In this document: positions 11,303 to 20,933 of the stretch, one piece after another
How positions within the stretch are numbered: position 1 is the first letter of the stretch
Layout of the letters: every line of letters starts with the position of its first letter
Assembly: GCA_004802645.1 (NCBI GenBank)
Contig: SRKS01000006.1
Coordinates: 496,001-560,000, forward strand
Length of the DNA: 64,000 nucleotides
Direction: 5' to 3'
DNA from: Amesomyces nigricolor
Lineage: Eukaryota; Ascomycota; Sordariomycetes; Sordariales; Chaetomiaceae
Made by a program: the position numbers and the translations under genes
Notes under the pieces: generated by a model
Seen by the model: only the letters and a program-made list of their open reading frames with translations
Database searches by the model: none
Told to the model about the DNA's origin: nothing

Positions 11303-11975
11303 TAGGATAGGGGTAGGTAGGTATGACGGGACAGGGAAAAGTTATGGTATAATGGACTGGGGGATAGGCGAGCGGAAAGCGCAAGAGGGCGTTTTCGCGG
11401 GTTTCAACTTGGGAGGGAGAGGGTCTGGAAGAAGGATCCAACCTAGGGGCGTTTTCTGGAACAATAGACTTGCGGATGGGTGTCTCCGCGGGGCAATCAG
11501 AGGGCGACAGAGAAAGGACAAAGGGTTTCCATGTGGGCACACTGCATATTTCGTCATATACACGGTATACAAGCTTGCTCAACACAACCTGGGAGACCGG
11601 CGCCGGAACTGCCTCTCGGTGACGACTCACTCTCCGTCCGTGGCCGGATTTAATGGACAAGGTGCCTGAAAGTGTCGGCACTGCGCTGGAGTTAAACAGT
11701 CCTCCGAAAAGCCATTCTCAGGGAGCCAATGGCCTCGAATGCTTGGCGACAGGGAACTGGCTCCTCTCCCCACCAACTTGGTTGAAACAAAGGATGCTGA
11801 CCAATCTTCGATGTCGACATGATCCTTCAGGCACAGTGACAACAAGAGGCAGCCCCACGGCAGTCAAGGCCTGCATCCAGGGGGCGTAAACTTCCCGACC
11901 TTGAATCTGCCGTGTGTTCATCTCGAGCCGCAAACTGTTCCTTTTCTTGTGTGGAAGCCGGCTCGGTTCCTCACC
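11303..11975. other. Intergenic, URA3 to Zn2Cys6 gene
   Basis: 3' end of URA3 and promoter/leader of the next gene. No conserved feature seen. Confidence 0.55.
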
Positions 11976-14900
11976 ATGCTCCTCGACACTCCCATGTCTT
12001 CAACAGGTCTCGGCAACGGGACCATCGTGGTCGGCCCGGACTGGACCGGCGTCTCGGCGGCCAAGCCGGAGCCCCGGGCGGCGCCACCCCGCAAGCGGAG
12101 GAGAATAGTAATCTCATGCACCGAGTGCCACCGCAGGAAACAAAAGGTTTATCCGGGACCTGCCCTCCAGCTTCCTGTGTCTCCAGGCTGACTCTGACAT
12201 ATCCCAGTGTGACCGCGGCTTTCCCTGCGCAAACTGCGTGTCGCGCAACAAGCACAGCGCATGCAAGTATGACACGGGCGCGCCCACTGCTAAAAGACAC
12301 GGCAAGTCAGCCACGACAGGCGCGTCGACGCCATCTCAGCATAATGCCAGTGCCGCCACCACTTCAAAGGATGCCGCCCTCGCCAAAGCACCCGCTGCCG
12401 GCCCCAGCACCCTAGCAGACGCAGTTCTCCCAACCGTGAACTACCCCTCGGCATGCACCAACACCCTCAGCTTCCTCACCAGCCTCGAGCCATTCAACAA
12501 GCCCACCACCACCACCACTTCCTCCTCCGCCTCCCCCCACGACCGCTACCGCGCCCTCATCCGCCAACTCCCCCTGCGCTGCGCCGTCGAAAAGCTCGCC
12601 GACATCTACTTCACCAACTTCAACTGGCAGTACGGCCTGCTCGACCGCGCCGTCTTTGACGCCCAGCTCGCGGCATGGTATCGCTTGCCACTGTCCACCC
12701 TCCTCTCCCCTTCACCAAGCCACAACAACACCAACAACCCCTCTTCTACCACCACCACCAGCCCCACCACCACATCCACCTCATCCTCATCCTCCTCCTG
12801 CTCATCCCCAACTTCTCCAGCCGCAGTCACATCATCATCAGCCCCGGCCCTCGGAGGAGGAAACACAGACCCTAAAACTCCGCTCCTGTTGCCCACGGTA
12901 GACCCCGACCTCCGCGCCCTCCCGGCGTTGGTCTTCCAGGTCCTCGCCGGGGGGATGCTTGCGCTGGACGATGAGGCGGATGACAGTGAGTTTGGGGGGA
13001 TGAAGTATGTCGGGGGGATGACGTTTGAGGATCTGGCGAGGGAGTATAGTGCGAGTGGGGTGGAGGTGTTGGAGTTGTTGAGGGGGGATGGTAGGGGAGG
13101 GGGCGCAGGGGGGATGGCAGGGATGGGGGTGAATGGTGTGTTGGCTGGGTGGGTGCGGGGGTGTGTGTTGAAGGGGTTGGGGTTGGTTATTGAGTCGGTG
13201 AGTCTTTTTTTCCTTCTTTTGGTTTCTTTTCTCGTGTTGGTTTGAAGGGCAGTTAGGGGGTTGGAGACGGACAAGGGCTGACCCAAGCAGTGGAATGCGA
13301 TCGGGATCGCGAACCGTGATGCACAGGAGCTTGGGCTGCACAGCGACGCGCAGGACCCGAAGCCGGCTGGGGACAGTGCCGAGGCAGTACTGGATAACCA
13401 GTGGGCAATCCAGCGCCGCAGGAAGACGTGGATGACGGGCGTGGGATGGGACATTTACATGGCGTGCGTGCTTGGCCGCCCAGCAACCGTCGACCTCAAC
13501 ATCCCCCAGCCTACCATGCCTGTGGATGCCGCCCTACCGACCGACACTTCCTCTATGTCGCCGGTTGTACCGAGGACGGACAACGACCCGCCGACGCCGC
13601 TGACAAGAGGCATTTGGGCATATCACGCCACACGCCCTCTGAAAGAGATTATCGAGATGGAGAAGGAAGGACCAAATCCGGGTGACTTTACGAGGGTCGA
13701 CAGGGTGCATGACGAACTGCTGGACTTGGAGGCGAACATTCCGGCGTACTTCAAGATGGAGAATCCGGACACGCGGTTTGACGACGTCCCGGAGTGCTAC
13801 TGGCTTCCTCTGGCAAGGGTGGTCGGGCCGCAGTTGCTGTCGTTTGGGCGGATGGCGCTCCATCGGCCGTACATCTTCACGCGGCCCAGGAGCCGGACTG
13901 AGGCCTTGAAGGCGAGCCTGGATATGTTGCATGCGCAGCGGTTGTATTTTCTGCAGCTCAAGCCGCAGCTATACAAGACGTGCGTCCCTCGCCCTTGAAC
14001 CTCTTAAGGAATGTTAGCTGACAACAAGACACAGATTCTGTCTCTTCTTCGGCACATTCGACGCCATCGTACTCATGGCCTCCATCTACATCCTTTTTCC
14101 CAAGGAGCACCCCGAGCTGCTGCCGAGCGCGCTCCAACACTTCCAATGGGCCGTCGAGCGCTTCAACGCCATGGCGGACCGCAATTCCCTAGCAAAGTCT
14201 GCCATCGGCGTCCTCGGCGCGCTCAGCCTCCGCTTGAAAAGGTCCCTCGGCTTGTCAAGGGAGGTTGCCCAGCGGCTGCTAGCCTCAGATCCAAACTGCC
14301 CGCCCCACGGGCCCATCAACAACAACCTCTGCCCTCTACTCTGGGGCTACCCCAGCGAGAGCACAACCCCCACAACCACAACCACAACCGCACCCTTCAC
14401 CCCTTCCCCCACCCTCTGCTCAAGAACAAGCATCAGCACCTCCTCCCTCTCCACCCCGCAAAATGACCTCTCCCCTCCCGCTCCCCGCCAGCCATCATGC
14501 TTCACCATCCCCTCACCCTCATCAAATCCCACACCACCAAACTTCGACTTCAACCTCGACCCCAACCTCTTCACCACCCCATCCACCACCACCATCCCTG
14601 ACCTTACAGACACCACCACCCATCCCAACTTCGACTGGTCCCTCCCTTCAGACTTTGACTGGTCCGCTCTGCAACCAATCTATGCCACCAGCGATCTTAT
14701 ATATCACGACCTGGCGGGGAGCGTGCAGCTTGGTGGGGGTTCCGTCGGTTCCACCACCAATACTACCACCAACACCAACACCAACACCAACACCAACATG
14801 GCAATGCCGACGACAAATGGTACAAATGGTGACATCTCGTCCGCAGACGGGGGTAGTCTGGGTTGGGGGTACGGTTTCGGCGGTGGCGGAGAGGCGGTGG

Positions 14901-15073
14901 ATGTTGCGTGCGGGGGTGTTGAGGAGGTGTATCCGACGCCGGATGGTGGTGGTAGTGGTGGGTTGGGTGTCGGTCTGGGAAGGGGGAGTTGTGTTACGGT
15001 AGGGGCGTTTCAATTTAGGGGGGATTTTGCGGGAGATAGTGTGTGGAATTTGTTGAATCAGTATGTTCCTTAA
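11976..15073 (+). CDS. Zn2Cys6 fungal transcription factor
   Basis: Sequence-specific nuclear regulator of unknown target. Four exons (11976-12146, 12208-13197, 13291-13979, 14035-15073) give 962 residues. The binuclear zinc cluster is complete: Cys48, 51, 58, 64, 67 and 76 with spacing C-x2-C-x6-C-x5-C-x2-C-x8-C. It is preceded by a basic run (PPRKRRRI) and interrupted by intron 1 just before the third cysteine, a common intron position in this family. The middle carries the fungal-specific TF homology region (IGIANRDAQELGLHSD, RRRKTWMTGVGWDIYMACVLGRP cut by short loops). Long Ser/Thr/Asn and Gly-rich tracts, encoded by CAC/ACC repeats, separate the domains and fill the C-terminal third. No neighbour suggests a metabolic target. 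Confidence 0.88.
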
Positions 15074-15325
15074 TGAGGGAAGGGGGGGTGGAGGGGTAGG
15101 GTTTGGGGGGGATGTTTTGATGGGGGTAGGGCAACTGGACTACCGGGAATAGAGGCTTCCCATAGCATATGCGGTACATGAATTCGGCTTTTCATTTTGC
15201 TCGTGATGCCTGGGGCAGGAAAGTTGTCGCTAACAAGGGGTGTGGGCGAATCGGTGCTGTCCCAAACCGTCACCACCACCTTTTCAGATCTCCATCCTTG
15301 AGCTTCCATTTTGCCTCCTCCTGAC

Positions 15326-15444
15326 ACATACGACCATACCTACCAGAAAACTCGGGATCCCGTCCGCTCTCCCATAGATAAGCTGGTAAGGGCCAGATCA
15401 GTAGTTGGGTCGGTGACGACCAGCGAATCCCTGGTGTTGTATGT
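15326..15444 (+). rRNA. 5S ribosomal RNA gene, copy 2
   Basis: 119 nt, identical to the copy at 4132-4250. Helix I ends pair (ACATACGACC with GTTGTATGT), the internal control region is intact and a T-run terminator overlaps the 3' end (15444-15448). It lies about 250 bp after the Zn2Cys6 gene. Confidence 0.95.
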
Positions 15445-15630
15445 TTTTGCTGTTCTCCACCTCCTTTTTGCTCCACTATCTCCCACTTACACGAACCCTC
15501 CGCATAACACCAGTAACAGAAGCACCACTCTGCCTCCCCCATAAACCTACACTACGCACCAAACCCCGTCTTTAAACCCTACCCAGTCGAGCCGCAGGCA
15601 GGTAGATAAACGTCGTCGAGGTTGACGCCG
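15445..15630 (+). repeat. 5S 3'-flanking block (copy B)
   Basis: Partner of the block at 3925-4131 and in opposite overall orientation to it. The far end overlaps the kinase-like relic on the minus strand, so the duplicated unit seems to include 5S plus a fragment of that relic. Confidence 0.55.
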
Positions 15631-15942
15631 TTGGTCATCCGCTTTGTCAGATTGTCTCAAGGTGGAGGGCGCTATCCTTCGTGTATTAAAGTTTGTATTT
15701 TGGGACGGGGGTGGTTAAACTTATTTTCTTGGCGATGAAGTCGATGGTTGCGAGCCTCGTTTTGCAGATGCTCTTTCGCCCTTTACGGCCCGACGATCTC
15801 GCCATTAGCGTGGCGAATCACTGGCAGCTCCTTCTCGCGAAGCTCACGCTTGATGACAGATAAACTTGCCGGCCTCGATCTTGATGCGTCGCTCAAAGGT
15901 CGTCCAGATGTCTGGCCGGCCGGTCTGCACCTTTCCGGTCAT
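15580..15942 (-). pseudogene. Degraded APH/phosphotransferase-like kinase relic
   Basis: Read on the minus strand in switching frames, this stretch gives peptides in a consistent order: IWTTFERRIKIEAG, KRELREKELPVIRHANGEIV, KEHLQNEARTIDFIA, TPVPKYKL, ALHLET and MTNGVNLDDVYLPA. The order and content resemble the N-terminal half of fungal aminoglycoside-phosphotransferase-type kinase proteins (pattern: RHANG-EIVGP, LxNEAxTIxFI, IPVPxxxLY). At least three stops and two frame changes break it, so it cannot make a protein. The family name is from memory of such sequences, not a search. Base composition is less GC-rich than neighbouring genes. Confidence 0.5.
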
Positions 15943-16734
15943 GGTTTTCAGAATGGGCTGCTGTGGCTAGTATCTGATGGCGTCGTGGGGTCGGGTTGGG
16001 AATTGGAAGACTGGAAACACGCTGTCGAGCTGAGCTTTCTCAGGCTCCCCTCAGCATCACCTCAGGGCACACCGTCCGTCCTGTGTTTGCCCAATCCAGC
16101 CGGTCGACAGCCGGCAGATGAGTGGGCGAATTATCGACCCTCCTCCCGCCTCGGCTACATATGTACATATCTGGGAAACCGGAGGTTCGGGGTTACCTGT
16201 TAATTCTTGCGCCCGGGCTGTCGTCGTTTCGTTTCCACTTTCCCCTCCCCATCGCACTCAGACACTTGTTTCAAACAGGTATGATCCCCTCCTACGGCAC
16301 AGACATATACCGCACGTTTACCCCTTGACGGGACAAATATTGTTTGCTTCTCATTCCAGTATCTCTAGGTGCGAGAGTCTCCCTGTGAGCTGACTCCTGG
16401 TCGCAAGCAACTTGCCCTCAACATTTAATCCGTTGATCAGCTCTGAGCTTTCCCACGCAGACTTCGCGCCCGAGGCGTCCTTTGTGGCTTACTAGCACTC
16501 ATGGTAAGTCTTGGTATCGAAGGTCAAAATGTGTCTAACACATTCGAAGAGTTTAAACATAAAAGCCGTCAAGCTCGGCTCGGACTTCGCTGGCAACAAG
16601 ACGATGCCAACCTTGATCAGTGGTGGAGGGCAGGGGCTCACTTGAAGAGCCTCCGACGTCTGGTTCTGTACAAACGGCCGGAAAGGGAACGGTGGTGAGT
16701 GGACGAAGGTTTCCGAAAGTAGTGGGCAGATCGA
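15943..16734. other. Gene-free stretch between two relics
   Basis: No convincing coding sequence. A short plus-strand frame at 16501-16698 may be a decayed upstream part of the kinase-like relic that follows. Confidence 0.4.
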
Positions 16735-17231
16735 ATGTGGTCCCGCAAACCTTCCATCCCCCCTCTCCTCTCCGACCTCCGCATCCCCCGCCACCGCGGC
16801 CTGGTCATCGACGAATGCGACGACGTCCTCCAGCACTACCCTTTCGACGCCTTGAGCGACGAGGAAGTCTGCTCCGGCCGGCGCCTCGTCGGCCTCCTCC
16901 TCACATACATCCCAACCGCGGCACGCTGGCCGAGATAGCGCCCTTCTCGGACTGCCCAAACAAAGACCGGCTGCGCTGGCGCGAGCAGATATATAATACT
17001 GTCGAACGGCTGCATAGCGCGGGCGTGGCGTGGGGGGATGCGAAGCTGGCGAATGTGGTGATTGGTATGGAGGGGGATGCGTGGCTGATTGATTTTGGGG
17101 GGAGTTATACGCCGGGGTGGGTGGATGCGGAGAAGAGGGAGACGGTGGAGGGGGATTTGCAGGGGTTGGAGAGGATGGGGGAGTGGTTTGGGAAATGGGT
17201 GAGGAAGCCTGTTGATAAGGTTCCGGTTTAA
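16735..17231 (+). pseudogene. Protein kinase-like gene, N-terminally truncated and frameshifted
   Basis: Two overlapping frames give one kinase-like protein. The first (ending at 16938) reads RKPSIPPLLSDLRIPRHRGL, VIDECDDVLQHYPFDAL and GRRLVGLLLTYIP. The second, one base short, continues TLAEIAPFSDC, WREQIYNTVERLHSAGVAWG, DAKLANVVI and AWLIDFGGSYTPGW to the stop at 17231. GDAKLAN and LIDFGG correspond to the catalytic and metal-binding loops of a protein-kinase-like C-lobe. A single missing base near 16925 joins them. Upstream of 16735 a stop closes the frame and no N-lobe (Gly-rich loop, Lys) is visible, so this looks like a truncated pseudogene rather than only a sequencing error. Confidence 0.65.
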
Positions 17232-17354
17232 AGGGCGGTTGGGGGGTGATGGTCTGGATGGGGGTGGTTTTGTTCCTTGGAGAGGGAGAAAACAGGGGCT
17301 ATGTGCCTACGTTGCACCACAGCTTTATCAACCACGATTTTCTGACTGTCTGGC

Positions 17355-17473
17355 ACATACGACCATACCCATCAGAAAACTTGGGATCCCGTCCGCTCTC
17401 CCATAAATAAGCTGGTGAGGACCGAATCAGTAGTTGGGTCGGTGACGACCAGCGAATCCTCGGTGTTGTATGT
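17355..17473 (+). rRNA. 5S ribosomal RNA gene, divergent isotype (copy 3)
   Basis: 119 nt, same length and ends as the other copies but with ten substitutions, all transitions. Numbered from the 5' end they are at 16, 18, 28, 52, 63, 67, 70, 71, 106 and 107. In the eukaryotic 5S fold they fall as 16:63, 28:52, 70:107 and 71:106 (both partners changed, pairing kept), 18:61 (C-G to U-G) and 67:110 (G-U to A-U). Loops and the internal control region are unchanged and a T-run follows. It therefore looks functional rather than decayed. Its flanks do not resemble those of copies 1 and 2. Confidence 0.92.
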
Positions 17474-17712
17474 TTTTGCCGGTGTCTCTTTTGAGACCTC
17501 GCAACTCGTCTGCCCATTGTGAGAATTAGACACGTCAATGATCGTGGACCGGTGTTATCGTTTTCTACGATGAGCTCAAAGCTTCTGTTACCGATCAACG
17601 TCAAGTTGTACCAGATTGTCTGTTTCCTCCCTGGTACGGGCAATTCTTGCCAACGACAAACGAACTTTTGTGTATTTTTTATCTTACATTGCAGACAAGC
17701 CTTGTATGACTT

Positions 17713-20289
17713 CTAGACCTCCTCGGCGCCCGCCATTTCCGGCTCTTCGTCCCGACCAGTCTCCTCATCCGACTCCTCCTCTCCAAACCTCACTCCATGC
17801 CCCATCTTCTGCAACGTTTCCAGCGCCCAGCCGAGCTCACCGGTCTCCTGCAGCCCGTTGAGCGCGGCCGCAGCATCCTGGAGTGCGCGGGAGCTGCGGG
17901 CTCTGCCCTCGATCTTAGACACGCCATAACCGTGGAAGAGAATTAGGCCGACGACCCACGGCAGCCCGTTGTCATCCCAGATGTCCACCGGCGGGAGCTC
18001 CTGCAGCGCCACGGCGCACGAGCTTCTCACCACTTGGAGGAGCCGCAGGCAGCTACGGTGTAGCGCCAGGTAGGGAAAAGTCATCTCGAGGGTCTCGGCG
18101 TGCACCGCCACGACGAGACTTTTGATGAGTTGCTCGAGAGAGACTGCTGGGGGAGGCTTGCTGGCTTCCTTGCCCTTTTTGGCGGCGGCGGCAGCGTTCT
18201 TCTTGACCATGAGCCTTTCAGAAGTCATCTGTTTCAAGTCGACCTTTCCCTTCTCCCCCGTGCCGACAATCTCAAACTCGCTGCGAGAGATGATGTCGTA
18301 GATGTCCTCGGCCGTCCACTCCATCTGTCCGATTTCGCCGACAAAGCGCTGGGCGAACACAGACGAGACCGGCACGCCATCCTTGATGCGGCGCGGTCCG
18401 GCCACGCGGGACGCCACGCGACTCTGCATACGCTGTTTGGGGTTGGCGGCGAAGGCGGCCACCGTTACGCCCATTTGCAGGCAGAATTTCTTGAAGTGCC
18501 CCTCGAGCGTGCGGGGTGGGTCGCCGATGAAGAAGCTGCTCTCCCGCAGGAGGCCCTGAGCGACGACGATGTCTCGCCATCGCTGAGACAGCAACCCTTG
18601 GGTGTCCAACGCGCGGTACAGATGCACAGCGGATAGGATGGACCCCCAGGCGTCCGCGACGGCGATGCCGGTCCGATAGATGCCGAACCGAAACTTGAAC
18701 AGATGTAGACCGGCGAGGACGGGTGAGTGCTGCAGGATGCGGTGAGGTTTGAGGGATGGCGGGATCTCCTTGCCGTTTGCCTTTATGAGGTCCAATTTGA
18801 CCTGGTAGACGGGGTCCTCGAGTATAGTGTGCATCACTCTGCTCATGTCCCGTACCAGCTGCTCCATGGGCTCCGTCCAACGGTCAATCTTAAGCTTCTG
18901 GTGAAACTGGAAGTAGTCCCGCAACTCCTGGCGCATGATGGACGCCTCGGAGAGAAACTTTTCCGCACCCAGGTCAATCTTTGTCCGGAGAGTGTGATGG
19001 ATGTCAAGGAACACCTGCGCGGCAAAGGCAAGGTAGAAGGGCATCTGGCCGGTTTCATCCATCTCCTTCATGCCACGCAGGAAATCATCCTGGACGGGGT
19101 AGTTGGGGATCTGGCGGACGATAACTGACAGCTCGGCGATAAAGTCTCTGATGACAATCATGTCGTCCATAGCCATCTGGTTCCCCGTCTTGGGCGAGCA
19201 ATAGCTGGAGGCATCGTATTTGTCGGATAGACCTTCCGTCATCAGGGGTATCTCCTCTGGGTCGAGCTGCTCGAGGCAACCAAAGACGGTACAATATGCA
19301 GTAATGCAGAGGCTGTCAGCAATCTTGTACAACGTCTCATCATAGCCACCCCCACGCGTGATCGGGTTATTGATCTGTTCCATGCTGTACCCGTTGGCCA
19401 TACAACAGGCGATGAAGTAGTTGCATAGCACCTTCCGCGCTCCGCCATGGTTCTTGAAAGCCGGGGCTATATCTTCAATGAGGCCGCGGGCGAATTCAGT
19501 AGCGGCATTTGTGGCTATGGCAGCCGCGGCAAGGTCGAAGTTTCCGGCGCCATAGTTGGCCCACACCCACTGGATGGCGCCGCGGATGCGTATTAGATCT
19601 TTCATCATGGCGGCCATTGCGAACATGGCATCTTTCATGGACGTCTGTGGTTCGGCCTCGTAGATGGTCTTGTCATCGGCAACGGGCTGAGGCCTATCGG
19701 CGGGCTGGCAGTTGAGAAAAGTCTCGGAGGGTTCGTGGAGACTCAGGGTGGCGAAGCGGTTCGCCAGGCTTCCCTCTGCCGTGACTTCTGAACTGCCAGA
19801 AGCTGCCGAGGCAGCGGCCGTGGGAGACATGCGTGGACGGAGGGTATCGCGGACCTCGGCTAGCACGCCAACGAAGTAGTCATGGCGGGCGTCAGCCACC
19901 GTATCTGGTTCGGCACCATGATCGGCTAGGCGTGTGGCAAAACCAGCGCGCAACTTGATGAGACGGTCGATGGTTGTCACGAAGGAGTCCGGAACCGAGA
20001 CGCGAGGTTTGGAAGAGCCAGCAATGAACTTGGCCAGCGGAAGAAAGTCGGCGAGGGCAACGATGTACTTGTTGTGCCCTGCCGTAGCATCCTTCTCACG
20101 GGCCTTTTTCCGGTCTTTGCCCTTGAGACGGCCTGATCTAGCGGCAGCGGACGGCGCATTCCACAACCCCGACGACAGCAGGTGGGCCGGGTATCCACGA
20201 GCGCGCGCAGTCGAAGCAAGCCAAGAGGCCACCGAGTCGGTGTCCTTCTTGTACTGCTGGTAGACGCTGACAAGGGGTCCGGGCAGCAT
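17713..20289 (-). CDS. DUF6604 domain protein
   Basis: Function unknown; this is a large ascomycete-specific family. Single exon, 858 residues. The N-terminus (VYQQYKKDTDSVASWLASTA) is the typical DUF6604 opening and is followed by a basic KGKDRKKAREK segment. The rest is mostly helical with no membrane segment. There is a Lys/Ala-rich linker (KKNAAAAAKKGKEASK) near residue 700 and an acidic tail (EEESDEETGRDEEPEMAG). The start at 20289 gives the family start MLPGPLVSVY. The reading frame is intact and rich in G/C at third positions, so the gene is likely active. Confidence 0.8.
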   Translation of the reverse strand: MLPGPLVSVYQQYKKDTDSVASWLASTARARGYPAHLLSSGLWNAPSAAARSGRLKGKDRKKAREKDATAGHNKYIVALADFLPLAKFIAGSSKPRVSVPDSFVTTIDRLIKLRAGFATRLADHGAEPDTVADARHDYFVGVLAEVRDTLRPRMSPTAAASAASGSSEVTAEGSLANRFATLSLHEPSETFLNCQPADRPQPVADDKTIYEAEPQTSMKDAMFAMAAMMKDLIRIRGAIQWVWANYGAGNFDLAAAAIATNAATEFARGLIEDIAPAFKNHGGARKVLCNYFIACCMANGYSMEQINNPITRGGGYDETLYKIADSLCITAYCTVFGCLEQLDPEEIPLMTEGLSDKYDASSYCSPKTGNQMAMDDMIVIRDFIAELSVIVRQIPNYPVQDDFLRGMKEMDETGQMPFYLAFAAQVFLDIHHTLRTKIDLGAEKFLSEASIMRQELRDYFQFHQKLKIDRWTEPMEQLVRDMSRVMHTILEDPVYQVKLDLIKANGKEIPPSLKPHRILQHSPVLAGLHLFKFRFGIYRTGIAVADAWGSILSAVHLYRALDTQGLLSQRWRDIVVAQGLLRESSFFIGDPPRTLEGHFKKFCLQMGVTVAAFAANPKQRMQSRVASRVAGPRRIKDGVPVSSVFAQRFVGEIGQMEWTAEDIYDIISRSEFEIVGTGEKGKVDLKQMTSERLMVKKNAAAAAKKGKEASKPPPAVSLEQLIKSLVVAVHAETLEMTFPYLALHRSCLRLLQVVRSSCAVALQELPPVDIWDDNGLPWVVGLILFHGYGVSKIEGRARSSRALQDAAAALNGLQETGELGWALETLQKMGHGVRFGEEESDEETGRDEEPEMAGAEEV

Positions 20290-20933
20290 CTTGGTGGTGG
20301 TGATGATTGCGCGTCGTCGTCAGAAGCACCGAGTTTTTCGCGAGTTTCGACCGACCTATTTTCGCATTCGTCTGTAGAGTTCTAATTTGTGAGTCGTGTC
20401 AACTCAGAATTCTCCGCCCTGAAAATTCGTGAGAGGCAAGAAAACCGTGAATGAGTCCGGACGCTCGGCGCTGGCCATTGTGCCGGCTTGCTCGTTCTTA
20501 ATACTATTGTGCCCACATTCTGTGAATCATGAAAGAAGGAGTAGGGGAAGAACTTAGCAATGCCTGTTTCTCTGCGCTGTTAAGGCTTGAACAACTACAT
20601 AAGAATGAGGGACATCAGACAATGGCGCTCAAAAGCAGTGATGTTTGAGGGAAGTGTGATGAAGTGAGCCTAAAACAGATCTCTCAACGCGTCGTTCTTC
20701 CATCCAACAATCAACATCCATGATTGTTTCATAAATATTCATTACATCGTCATCATGAGATCGGACCTTCTCTTTTCCTATCCCATAATTGCTCCGAACA
20801 GGCCGAGGGGCGGTGTGCCTCTCAGTCAATCTCAATCCCCCAGGTTTTGACACAACTCAACACCGACTATCCCTCAATTCTTTCCCCTCCCAAACATGTA
20901 CCCTTTCACCTCATCAAAACAGACCCTACTCAC
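20290..20933. other. Intergenic, CCCH gene 3' end to DUF6604 promoter
   Basis: 640 bp. Contains the DUF6604 leader and the 3' end of the CCCH gene. Nothing else seen. Confidence 0.55.
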
